From NCBI GenBank assembly GCA_036272935.1, contig DATAXP010000013.1, positions 1 through 35,333 on the forward strand: a DNA stretch of 35,333 nt. The letters run 5' to 3'. The stretch comes from DATAXP01 sp036272935 (GTDB lineage: Bacteria; Planctomycetota; Planctomycetia; Pirellulales; PNKZ01). The notes beneath the pieces are model-generated. The model was not told the DNA's origin and did no database searches. It worked only from the letters and a program-made list of their open reading frames with translations. Positions 16,301 to 23,784 of the stretch are shown here, piece after piece. The position numbers and the translations under genes were made by a program. The stretch's first letter is position 1; each line of letters begins with the position of its first letter.

Positions 16301-16376
16301 ACTCTGCTGAGGGAATACGGCATTTACTTAGCGGGTCGTTGGTCCGGTTGGGCGAAAATGCCCGGCGGTCAACTCG

Positions 16377-17321
16377 ATGTCGGAAGCGAACATTTCGGTC
16401 GTCGATTCTAGGGCGTTGCTCACGCTCTTTGGCACCCGCGACCAGCATCTGCGTCAGATTCGCGACGCGCTGGGGGTCAAAATCTCGGCTCGCGACGACC
16501 AGGTCCATGTTGAAGGCCCGGGCGAGGCGGTGGCCAAGGCGACCGCGGTGCTCGAGCAGCTCAAGCAAGTCGCCGAGCGCAATGGCGTGGTCGAGCCGCA
16601 CGAGGTGGTTCGGGCACTCGACGTCGCCACCGGCAAGCCTCCCAGCTTCGACGCGCCGACCATCGAGCTACTGAACGCCGGCCGCAAGGTGCAGCCGCGC
16701 ACCGCCGGTCAGGCCGCGTATGTGAAGGCCATCGCCGAGCACGACATCGTGTTCTGCGCCGGTCCAGCAGGCACGGGTAAGACTTACCTGGCAGTGGCCA
16801 TGGCGGTGATGGCCCTGAAGCAAGAGCGGATTCGCAAGATCGTGCTGGTGCGGCCGGCGGTCGAGGCGGGCGAGAGCCTTGGCTTCCTGCCCGGCGACAT
16901 GCAGGCCAAGATCAATCCGTATCTGCGGCCGCTGCAAGACGCGCTGCGCGAGATGATCGATTACGACCAGATGAAGCGGTTCACCGAGCAGGACGTGATC
17001 GAGATGATCCCGCTGGCGTACATGCGCGGCCGCACGCTCAACGACGCGTTCATCATCCTCGACGAAGCCCAGAACACGACCGTCAGCCAGATGAAGATGT
17101 TCCTGACGCGCATGGGGCGCGGCTCGAAGATCGTCGTCTCGGGCGACGTGACGCAGATCGATCTGCCGCCGCACGCCTCGAGCGGCATGGTCGACGCCAT
17201 GCACCGTCTGCATGGGATTGCCGGCCTGGCCCAAGTCACCCTGAACAACAGCGACATCGTGCGCCATCGGTTGGTGCAGGACATCGTGGCAGCCTACGAG
17301 CGAGGAGCCAGGCGGCACTAA
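16377..17321 (+). CDS. phoH: PhoH-like ATPase
   Basis: This 314-residue P-loop ATPase has an N-terminal KH-like RNA-binding region of about 85 residues (TRDQHLRQIRDALGVKISARDD pattern, split), then the PhoH core. Walker A is GPAGTGKT near residue 130, followed by RPAVEAGESLGFLPGD, a YMRGRTLNDAFIILDEAQNT Walker B block, and SGDVTQIDLP. This ybeZ-type PhoH is linked to RNA processing together with YbeY. The order phoH, pgpH, (BBP7), ybeY here retains the conserved cluster apart from the insert. Start is ATG at 16377. Confidence 0.94.
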   Translation: MSEANISVVDSRALLTLFGTRDQHLRQIRDALGVKISARDDQVHVEGPGEAVAKATAVLEQLKQVAERNGVVEPHEVVRALDVATGKPPSFDAPTIELLNAGRKVQPRTAGQAAYVKAIAEHDIVFCAGPAGTGKTYLAVAMAVMALKQERIRKIVLVRPAVEAGESLGFLPGDMQAKINPYLRPLQDALREMIDYDQMKRFTEQDVIEMIPLAYMRGRTLNDAFIILDEAQNTTVSQMKMFLTRMGRGSKIVVSGDVTQIDLPPHASSGMVDAMHRLHGIAGLAQVTLNNSDIVRHRLVQDIVAAYERGARRH

Positions 17322-17388
17322 CGTTTAGCCGGCGACCTTGGTCGCCGCGCGTATGCAAAACGCGGCTCGCAAGCGAGCCGGCTAAACG
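17322..17388. repeat. palindromic repeat between phoH and pgpH (dispersed family D)
   Basis: CGTTTAGCCGGC (17322-17333) and GCCGGCTAAACG (17377-17388) are exact inverse arms. Inside are two smaller hairpins: GGCGACC/GGTCGCC (17331-17346) and CGGCTCGC/GCGAGCCG (17363-17380). A related arm is at 12643-12668. It could fold as a cruciform or a three-way junction in RNA, between two genes that are normally co-transcribed. Confidence 0.85.
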
Positions 17389-17409
17389 AAGCAGGCCATC
17401 CATCCCATC

Positions 17410-19758
17410 ATGTCAACCGGTCAACGCAAACGATCGAGCCGCGTGGCCGCCTTGGAGCTGCCTCCCGGACGCTTCGAGCAAACCCTCGAAACGCTCAAGC
17501 GCGGCGACGTGCTGCTGCGCCTGGCGTTGTGCGTATTAACCGCCATCGCGCTGTGGGCGGTGACGGCCAGTTGGGCTCCGCCGTTCAACTTCCGCGAAGG
17601 AGACGTGCCCAATCGCGACATCACCGCCCGGCTGGCGTTCAAGCAGGCCGACCCGCTGGCGACCCAGGAAGCCCAGCGCCGCGCGGCAAGCCGCGAGCCG
17701 GTCGTCTATCGCCAGGACGCCAAGGGCCTGCAACTGCTGCGGGCCAGCCTTCAGCACGCCTTGGCCCAGGTCGCCGCGGCCAACACGCTCGACGAACTGG
17801 GCATGGATGTTTGGAAGCAGTTCGACGCTACGGTCCCTCCGGCTGCCGGCGAGCCGGCGGCGACCGTCAAGCCCGCCGACCCTGATCCCGAACGCGAAGA
17901 AGAGCGGTTCCAGCAGTTTCGCGCCGCGCTCGGTGGATTGGCGGGGCTGGCCGCCATCGAGCAGGGCGTGGCCAAGTCGCTGGCTCGCTACGAGCAGTAC
18001 GGCTTGCTCGAACGCCTGCCCGACGAACATGGCGAAGGCAATCGCCAGGAAATTGCGATCTATCCGCTCGGCCAGCCGTTGGAGAAGTTCCGGGTACCGG
18101 TCAGCGAGGTGCTGATCGGCGACGGGGCGACACTCGAGCGCCGCCTGAAAGAAAACCTGCCGCCGAACGTCGAGCCCGAAGTGTTTGCCTGGCTGCGGCC
18201 GCGGCTGAAGAGCACGCTGGAGTACGACGAAAAGGAAACGCAGCGCGCCCGCGAAGAGATCGTTGCCAAGGTCCCCGAGGAGTTCAAGTACTTCGAGCCG
18301 CGGCAGGCGCTGGCTATGGCGGGCAAGCCGCTCGATGCCGAGACGCTGCGCATCCTGCGGCTGGAGTACGGCGAATATGTGAACCACCTCACTTGGACGC
18401 AGATGTTCGAGCGCTCGGTGGCGGTGTTTGGCCTGCTGGCGACGATCTTCGGGCTGTGCGGCTACTACTTTCATCACCACGAGCGGCGGATCATCAACGA
18501 CATATTCCGCCTGACGACGCTGCTGGTCGCGTCGCTGGCCGCCGTGGCGTTGGCCGAGTGGGTCAGCGCCGATCCGTGGCGTGCCGAACTGATTCCGGTG
18601 CTGCTGTTCGGCACCACGATGGCCATCGCCTACCATCGCGACGTCGCCTTGATCCTGTCGGTCGGCCTGGCGCTATTGGTCGTCACCGCCACGGGACACG
18701 GGCTGAGCGAGTACATGATTCTGATGAGCGTCGTCGCCTCGGCCGTGGTGCAGCTCGACCATATTCGCAGCCGCGGCAAGCTGATCAAGGTCGGCGCCTA
18801 TTCGGCCGTGGTGGCGCTGGCGTGCTCGGTCGGCGTTGGCTTGCTCGACGAGCAACCGCTCGAAGCTCCGTTGCTGACCTACGCCGTGCGCAACGCCTTG
18901 TGTACCCTGGCCGCCGGGTTCTTGCTCACGGGCTTGTTGCCGATGATCGAGAAGCTGTTCGGCGTGCTCACCGAGATCAGCCTGCTCGAGTGGAGCGATA
19001 TCTCGCATCCCCTGCTGCAAGAACTGGTTCGCCGCGCGCCGGGCACCTACAACCATTCGATCAACGTCGCCAGCATCGCCGAGGCCGCCGCCGAGAGCGT
19101 CGGCGCCTGCGGTCTGCTGGTGCGCGTCGGAGCGTACTTCCACGACATCGGCAAGATGCTCAAGCCGCACTACTTCGCCGAGAACCAGAACGCCGGCGAC
19201 AACCGGCACGACACGCTGATGCCGGCCATGAGCACGCTGATCATCATCGCCCACGTGAAGGACGGCGCCGACCTGGCCCACCAGCACGACCTGCCGCAGC
19301 CGATCGTCGACTTCATCGAGCAGCACCACGGCACGACGCTGGTCGAATATTTCTACCATCGCGCCGCCGAGCGCAGCGAAACGCACGACGACGGCAGCGG
19401 CGTCGAGGAAAGCTCGTACCGCTACCCCGGCCCCAAGCCGCAGACGATCGAGGCCGCGGTGCTGATGCTGGCCGACACGGTCGAAAGCGCCAGCCGAGCG
19501 TTGGTCGAGCCGACTCCGTCGAGGATCGAGAACCTGGTGGAAGAGATTGGCATGAAGAAGCTGCTCGACGGGCAGTTCGACGAGTGCCACCTGACGCTCG
19601 AGCAACTGCGCACCATCGAAGACAGCCTGATCAAATCGCTGATTGCTGTGTATCACGGACGAGTCAAGTATCCGTCGCAGCACTCGTCGTCGCACGCCCA
19701 AGGGACGACGCACGCGGCGCCGGCATCGCACGCGCCGCACCCGGCCCAGTCGGCGTAA
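17410..19758 (+). CDS. pgpH: 7TM-HD family c-di-AMP phosphodiesterase (PgpH-like)
   Basis: This 782-residue membrane protein belongs to the 7TMR-HD family, whose characterised Listeria member PgpH hydrolyses c-di-AMP to pApA. Domains in order: one membrane helix near residues 35-52; an extracytoplasmic 7TMR-HDED region (about 55-330) rich in coiled Arg/Glu helices; six or seven helices (about 335-515); and a cytoplasmic HD domain (about 540-705) with YNHSINVASIAEAA, FHDIGKM (H578, D579), HGTTLVEYFYH and LADTVESASRA. The last 30 residues are Ser/His/Ala-rich. All metal residues appear present. It follows phoH through a palindromic repeat. A convergent BBP7 gene follows, separating it from its usual partner ybeY. 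Confidence 0.92.
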   Translation: MSTGQRKRSSRVAALELPPGRFEQTLETLKRGDVLLRLALCVLTAIALWAVTASWAPPFNFREGDVPNRDITARLAFKQADPLATQEAQRRAASREPVVYRQDAKGLQLLRASLQHALAQVAAANTLDELGMDVWKQFDATVPPAAGEPAATVKPADPDPEREEERFQQFRAALGGLAGLAAIEQGVAKSLARYEQYGLLERLPDEHGEGNRQEIAIYPLGQPLEKFRVPVSEVLIGDGATLERRLKENLPPNVEPEVFAWLRPRLKSTLEYDEKETQRAREEIVAKVPEEFKYFEPRQALAMAGKPLDAETLRILRLEYGEYVNHLTWTQMFERSVAVFGLLATIFGLCGYYFHHHERRIINDIFRLTTLLVASLAAVALAEWVSADPWRAELIPVLLFGTTMAIAYHRDVALILSVGLALLVVTATGHGLSEYMILMSVVASAVVQLDHIRSRGKLIKVGAYSAVVALACSVGVGLLDEQPLEAPLLTYAVRNALCTLAAGFLLTGLLPMIEKLFGVLTEISLLEWSDISHPLLQELVRRAPGTYNHSINVASIAEAAAESVGACGLLVRVGAYFHDIGKMLKPHYFAENQNAGDNRHDTLMPAMSTLIIIAHVKDGADLAHQHDLPQPIVDFIEQHHGTTLVEYFYHRAAERSETHDDGSGVEESSYRYPGPKPQTIEAAVLMLADTVESASRALVEPTPSRIENLVEEIGMKKLLDGQFDECHLTLEQLRTIEDSLIKSLIAVYHGRVKYPSQHSSSHAQGTTHAAPASHAPHPAQSA

Positions 19759-19779
19759 GCCGAGCGCGATCGTCATCAA

Positions 19780-19846
19780 AAGCCCAGGGAAGGCCGGCAA
19801 GGGGCTTGCCGATCGGCAGAATGTCGTGCCGGCCTTCCCTGGGCTT
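19780..19846. terminator. long hairpin after pgpH
   Basis: AAGCCCAGGGAAGGCCGGCA (19780-19799) and its exact 20-base inverse complement (19827-19846) enclose 27 bases that themselves contain the palindrome TGCCGATCGGCA (19807-19818). It lies 21 bases after the pgpH stop in a convergent gap. A terminator is likely, although no T-run follows on the plus strand; the 20-bp perfect stem also looks like a mobile palindrome. Confidence 0.7.
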
Positions 19847-19864
19847 GCAGCTCGCTCAAAAAAT

Positions 19865-19896
19865 GAAGCCCAGGGACCCGTGGGTCCCCAGGCTTC
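19865..19896 (-). terminator. hairpin after the BBP7 gene
   Basis: GAAGCCCAGGGACCC (19865-19879) pairs with GGGTCCCCAGGCTTC (19882-19896) apart from two central mismatches. It lies 22 bases after the minus-strand BBP7 stop. It shares the word AGCCCAGGGA with the neighbouring pgpH hairpin, so the two may be one repeat family. Confidence 0.6.
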
Positions 19897-19918
19897 GGCG
19901 AGGAGGGTTTCAATTGGA

Positions 19919-21202
19919 TTACTTGCGGCATTCCACGCCCAGGAAGAAGCCGTTGAAGAACACGTTGTTGGTCGCCACGGTGCCGCCGCCGCCAGGGGCC
20001 ATCGTTGGGGCAGCGGTGCGGACTTGCTCGGGCGCCAGGGCCACGCCGTCGAGCCACAGCATCTGATAGGTCGTGCGCAGGGCCCAGTTCCGCGTCAGCC
20101 AGTAATTGGCGCTTAGCCCCGCTTCGGCGACGAACGCCCCTTGGCCGAGGCCGGCGGCCGACTTGAACTGTCCGCCGGTGGTCTGAGTGACCACGACGCT
20201 GTTGCCGGCGTTATTGTCGTAGATGCCGAGCTTGGTGATGCTGTCGATCGACAGTCGACCGCGCTGCCATAGATACGCATCGCCGCCGACTTGCACGCCC
20301 CACAGGTCGTTGAACGATCGCACGTTGCTCGTGCCGACGACGGCGCCGCCGAAGTTGAACGTGTTGTTCATCGTCTCGGTCAGGTCGATGTATCGCACGC
20401 CAACCAGCAGTTGCAGCCAGTCACGCCGCCAGCGGCGCGAGTTGATCTCGAAGCTTTGCAGTTGCGATCCATACGAGGTGCTGAGGCTCGCCCCCGCGCC
20501 ACCGACGAAAATCGGGCTGAGGAACGGCATGCCGGCGGTAGCACCGACTGGCGTCGGGCCCAGGTTCGCGTTGAAACCGTAAACGCCGAAGTAGCGTACT
20601 TCCAGCGCCCGTGGCCCGCCCATGAAGTTCGACCGAATGGCGCTAATGTCCCAACCCCATCCCGCGCTCGGGTTCAGTTGGTTGGCGCCCTGGAGCGTTG
20701 GTGCTCCGACCGCGCCGTTCGTTGTGACGATCGGCGAGTTGGAAGGCCGGCTGTGCTCGAGGAACACGCTGCCGACACGGAACGACCAGCAGCCGCACGG
20801 GCGGCCTTCGAAGCAGCACGGCTCAACGGCCGGCGGGCATTCATCGCACTTCGACGAGCCGGGCGCCGGCATACGCTGTACTGGCGGAGTGTCTTGAACC
20901 GGCGGCTGCGCTTCGCGCTCGGCAAGGTTCAGCACCTCGTCGGGGTCGATCTTGCCGTGCGCTAACGATACGATCCCCTGCGAAGCGCCGGTTCCCGTCG
21001 CTTGCGGCTTCGCTTCCGGAATCGATTCGACGATCGGCTCCACCTCGGCTTCCAACGCCTCGTCGACCACCGGCGGCAACGCGCTAGGCAAGGCGGTTAC
21101 GTCTCCAAACGCCAGTTCCTCATCAGGCGTTTCGGCGTACCCGGCGACGCCGCACGCCGCTACAATCGCTACAGCCGTTAAGATCGAATGAACCCGTCGC
21201 AT
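19919..21202 (-). CDS. BBP7 family outer membrane beta-barrel protein
   Basis: This 427-residue exported protein has a signal peptide (residues 1-25, ending AGYAE) and an acidic, Pro-rich linker of about 100 residues. A Cys cluster (CDECPP, CCFEGRPCGCW) near residue 120 precedes a barrel-like C-terminal part with alternating hydrophobic residues. That part includes SAGWGWDISAIRSNF, LLVGVRYIDLTE, YQMLWLDGVALAPEQ and a terminal FLGVECRK. The YxxLWLDGVALAP block is characteristic of planctomycete BBP7 proteins. Function is unknown; an outer-membrane location is inferred. The ATG at 21202 has AAGGAGA about 10 bases upstream. It sits reversed between pgpH and ybeY, a position that breaks a widely conserved cluster. 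Confidence 0.85.
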   Translation of the reverse strand: MRRVHSILTAVAIVAACGVAGYAETPDEELAFGDVTALPSALPPVVDEALEAEVEPIVESIPEAKPQATGTGASQGIVSLAHGKIDPDEVLNLAEREAQPPVQDTPPVQRMPAPGSSKCDECPPAVEPCCFEGRPCGCWSFRVGSVFLEHSRPSNSPIVTTNGAVGAPTLQGANQLNPSAGWGWDISAIRSNFMGGPRALEVRYFGVYGFNANLGPTPVGATAGMPFLSPIFVGGAGASLSTSYGSQLQSFEINSRRWRRDWLQLLVGVRYIDLTETMNNTFNFGGAVVGTSNVRSFNDLWGVQVGGDAYLWQRGRLSIDSITKLGIYDNNAGNSVVVTQTTGGQFKSAAGLGQGAFVAEAGLSANYWLTRNWALRTTYQMLWLDGVALAPEQVRTAAPTMAPGGGGTVATNNVFFNGFFLGVECRK

Positions 21203-21373
21203 CGCATCGGTTCTCCTTGGGGACGCTGGCAGCACGAAGCCTTCCTTGCACTCCATACCACCGCGATAGCCGTCACCAGCCATCCGCATCACCGGCGTGA
21301 AATTGAGATCGGTCGGCATAGGTGAAATTGCGATAAAATCGTGCTCGCGAGGTATCTTGTGCATCGTCGATAA

Positions 21374-21892
21374 ATGCAGACCATTGGGATCAACCGCGAC
21401 AATCGTCTTAGGCCTTACAGACTGAATCAGCGTTCCCGAGCAAGGCTCACCAGCTTGTCAGCGAGTTCCTATCAGATCGCCGTTGCCAACGATTGCTCCG
21501 CGGCGATCGATGCCCGCTCCTTGCGAGCGGCCGTCGAAATCGTGCTGCGCGACGCTGCGATCCCGGCCGCCACGATCAGCATCGCCGTGGTTGACGATGC
21601 CACGATTCGCGACCTGAATGCACGGTACCTGGCCCACGATGACGAGACCGACGTGCTGAGCTTTGTGCTCGACCATTCGGCCGACGGCCTCGATGGCGAG
21701 ATCGTCGTCAGCGCCGACACCGCCGAGCGCGTCGCCGCGGAACTCGACGTCTCGGCCGCCGAGGAACTGCTGCTGTACGTGATCCACGGCGCCCTGCACC
21801 TGGTGGGATACGACGACCTCGACCCCGCTCGGCAAGCCGTCATGCGCTGCCGCGAACAAGAGGTGCTCGCGGAATTAGGAGCGGGTGGCTAG
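21374..21892 (+). CDS. ybeY: endoribonuclease YbeY (rRNA maturation factor)
   Basis: YbeY is a metal-dependent single-strand endoribonuclease acting in 16S rRNA 3' maturation and ribosome quality control. In this 172-residue frame the family core starts near residue 33 (YQIAVAN). It continues with DDATIRDLNARYLAHDDETDVLSF and DGEIVVSADTA, and ends in HGALHLVGYDD (H138, H142, D148). The third metal ligand is normally His (HGxLHLxGYDH) but is Asp here. The true start may be TTG at 21455, giving 145 residues, since the first 27 residues have no family counterpart. murD begins at the stop, so ybeY-murD is one unit; BBP7 is divergent upstream. Confidence 0.9.
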   Translation: MQTIGINRDNRLRPYRLNQRSRARLTSLSASSYQIAVANDCSAAIDARSLRAAVEIVLRDAAIPAATISIAVVDDATIRDLNARYLAHDDETDVLSFVLDHSADGLDGEIVVSADTAERVAAELDVSAAEELLLYVIHGALHLVGYDDLDPARQAVMRCREQEVLAELGAGG

Positions 21893-21905
21893 GACCAGGA
21901 CGCTC

Positions 21906-23240
21906 ATGGACGAATGGCGCGGTAAGCGCGTAACGATTTTCGGCCTCGGCTCGCACGGCGGCGGCGTCGGAGCGGCGCGTTGGCTGGCTCGAGCCGGTGC
22001 GCGAGTGACCGTGACCGACCAGGCCGACGAGCAAGCGTTGGCCGCGTCGGTCCGCGCCCTTGACGGTGTGCCGATCGAGCGTTGGCGGCTCGGCAGCCAT
22101 CATCGCGACGACCTTCTCGCGGCCGACGCCGTCGTCGTCAATCCGGCCGTCAAGCCCGACAGCCCTTGGGTGGCGTCGGCCCGCACGGCCGGCGCGGTTG
22201 TCACGTCCGAAATCGAGTTGTTCCTCGCCGCCTGCCCGGCACGGGTGATCGGCGTCACCGGCACCACGGGTAAAAGCTCGACGGCCACCATGCTCGCCCG
22301 GGTGCTCGAGGCCGACGGCCGGCGCGCGTGGCTGGGGGGCAATCTCGGCGGCAGCCTGCTCGACGACTTGTCTGGCATGACGGCCGACGATCTGCTGGTG
22401 CTCGAGCTGAGCAGCTTCCAGTTGCATTGGCTTTCCGATCAAGCTCGCTTGCCCAGCCTAGCGGTGCTGACCAATTTCTCGGCCAATCACCTCGATTGGC
22501 ACGGCACGCTCGACGCATACGCCGCCGCGAAACGACGCTTGTTCATCCATGCCGACGCGGTCGTAAACCTCGGTAAAACCGAGGATAACCGCTGGTTTTC
22601 CGGCGCTGCGAGCCGCGTGATTGCCCCGCTCGACGACGGCCGGATGCCGGAGCTTGCCGTGCCCGGCGATCATCAGCGGGCCAACGCGGCGCTGGCCGGT
22701 GCTGTGGCCGCCGCCCTTGGCTGCCGGCCGGACGCCATTCGCCGAGGCCTCGAATCGTTCCGCGGCCTGCCGCACCGGCTTCAGTGTGTCGGCGAGATCG
22801 AAGGTCGCCGATTGTACAACGATTCGAAAGCCACCAGCCCGGCGGCAACGCTCGCGGCGCTGGAAGCCTGCGGGCTGCGCACGTGGCTGTTGGCCGGCGG
22901 AGCGCCTCGGTCGGACGATCTTGCGCCGTTCGTCACGCAGCTTGCCGCGCGCGCTGCCGGAGCGGCGTTCTTCGGTGCGATCGCCCGCGAGCTGCTCGCG
23001 CTTGCCTCGCGCGGTGCGCCGAACTTTTCCTGCGCGGCGTTTGACGATCTTCCTGCGGCGCTCGATTGGTGTTGGCAACACTCGCGCGCCGGAGATGCAA
23101 TCGTGCTCTCACCGGCATGCGCGAGCTTCGATGCGTATCGCGACTATGCAGCGCGCGGCGAACACTTCATCGCGCTCGTCGATGAGCTGCTCGCATCCGC
23201 GGCGCGCGGCGCAAAGCTCTTGTCAGATTCCGGCGCGTGA
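21906..23240 (+). CDS. murD: UDP-N-acetylmuramoylalanine--D-glutamate ligase
   Basis: MurD adds D-glutamate to UDP-MurNAc-L-Ala in cytoplasmic peptidoglycan precursor synthesis. The 444-residue protein shows the N-terminal Rossmann start (VTIFGLGSHGGGVGAARWLA) and the P-loop GVTGTTGKSSTATML near residue 117. LELSSFQLHWL, NFSANHLDWHG, YNDSKATSPAAT and LSPACASFDAYRDYAARGEHF follow. NHLDWHG replaces the common NHLDRH, and SKATS replaces SKATN. All three Mur ligase domains are present. The ATG at 21906 has AGGA 5 bases upstream; a GTG at 21885 overlapping ybeY is also possible. Peptidoglycan synthesis genes in a planctomycete agree with current evidence that most of them have a thin wall. Confidence 0.94.
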   Translation: MDEWRGKRVTIFGLGSHGGGVGAARWLARAGARVTVTDQADEQALAASVRALDGVPIERWRLGSHHRDDLLAADAVVVNPAVKPDSPWVASARTAGAVVTSEIELFLAACPARVIGVTGTTGKSSTATMLARVLEADGRRAWLGGNLGGSLLDDLSGMTADDLLVLELSSFQLHWLSDQARLPSLAVLTNFSANHLDWHGTLDAYAAAKRRLFIHADAVVNLGKTEDNRWFSGAASRVIAPLDDGRMPELAVPGDHQRANAALAGAVAAALGCRPDAIRRGLESFRGLPHRLQCVGEIEGRRLYNDSKATSPAATLAALEACGLRTWLLAGGAPRSDDLAPFVTQLAARAAGAAFFGAIARELLALASRGAPNFSCAAFDDLPAALDWCWQHSRAGDAIVLSPACASFDAYRDYAARGEHFIALVDELLASAARGAKLLSDSGA

Positions 23241-23408
23241 GATAGAGTGAACCTTGCTGGCAACGGGGCGCGAGCTTCTTTGCGAGCAAGACCTCGAGAA
23301 CGACGGCTGTAGAGTTTCCTTGGCGGAACCTCTGGCGGCGCTGGGAGTCGTTTGCTCGGGGTCTTTTTGTTTGCGCATCGCATTCGCGCCGCTGCTCGCC
23401 GGACGCGG

Positions 23409-23437
23409 TTCAGCAGCGACGTGCGGCCACGTATAAT
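23409..23437 (+). promoter_or_regulatory. possible promoter with -10 box just before the small membrane gene
   Basis: TATAAT at 23432-23437 is a perfect -10 hexamer; TTCAGC at 23409-23414 is a weak -35 at 17 bases. The ATG at 23445 is 7 bases after the -10 box, so transcription would begin at or next to the start codon, implying a leaderless or near-leaderless mRNA. Confidence 0.4.
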
Positions 23438-23444
23438 CGTAGGC

Positions 23445-23771
23445 ATGCCGCACCGCACCCAGCCGTTCAATCCGTTCTACGTGATCGTCGTCATTGCGGG
23501 GGTCGCGTTCTCGGTCACCGCCTGCGCCTACGGCGTGATGTGCCTGCGCGATCTGCGCGCCGCGGCCAAGGTGCCGGCCGAGCCGGAATCGTGTTTGATG
23601 CAGGTGATGCGCCGCCACGGCGATCGGCTGCTGGCCACCGAGATCGCGGTGCTGGGACTCGCGTCGCTGGCAGCCATGGGAACCGACCGCTATTGGCAGC
23701 GCCGCGCCGCACAACTCACGGCGCGTCGCAGCGATACGCCGCTCGATCCCCCGACCGATCCCTTGGGCTGA
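23445..23771 (+). CDS. small membrane protein, unknown function
   Basis: This is a 108-residue protein with a first membrane helix near residues 11-31 (FYVIVVIAGVAFSVTACAYG) and a second near residues 63-80. A charged loop with MRRHGDRLL lies between them, and the tail is Arg/Pro-rich. I recognise no family. The ATG at 23445 lies directly downstream of a good -10 box, and ligA begins 13 bases after its stop, so they are probably co-transcribed. Reality as a gene is supported by the membrane pattern and spacing only. Confidence 0.6.
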   Translation: MPHRTQPFNPFYVIVVIAGVAFSVTACAYGVMCLRDLRAAAKVPAEPESCLMQVMRRHGDRLLATEIAVLGLASLAAMGTDRYWQRRAAQLTARRSDTPLDPPTDPLG

Positions 23772-23784
23772 ACGGGGCAATATC

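Noticed and set aside
18393..20066. 557-codon plus-strand frame overlapping pgpH
   Set aside because: It is out of frame with pgpH, extremely Arg-rich, and has no recognisable motif.
21303..21339. Promoter for ybeY from TTGAGA and TAAAAT
   Set aside because: The spacing is 25 bases, too long for a sigma70 promoter.
23254..23436. Possible 60-codon gene between murD and the small membrane gene
   Set aside because: It uses a TTG start, has no ribosome site or motif, and overlaps the likely promoter of the next gene.
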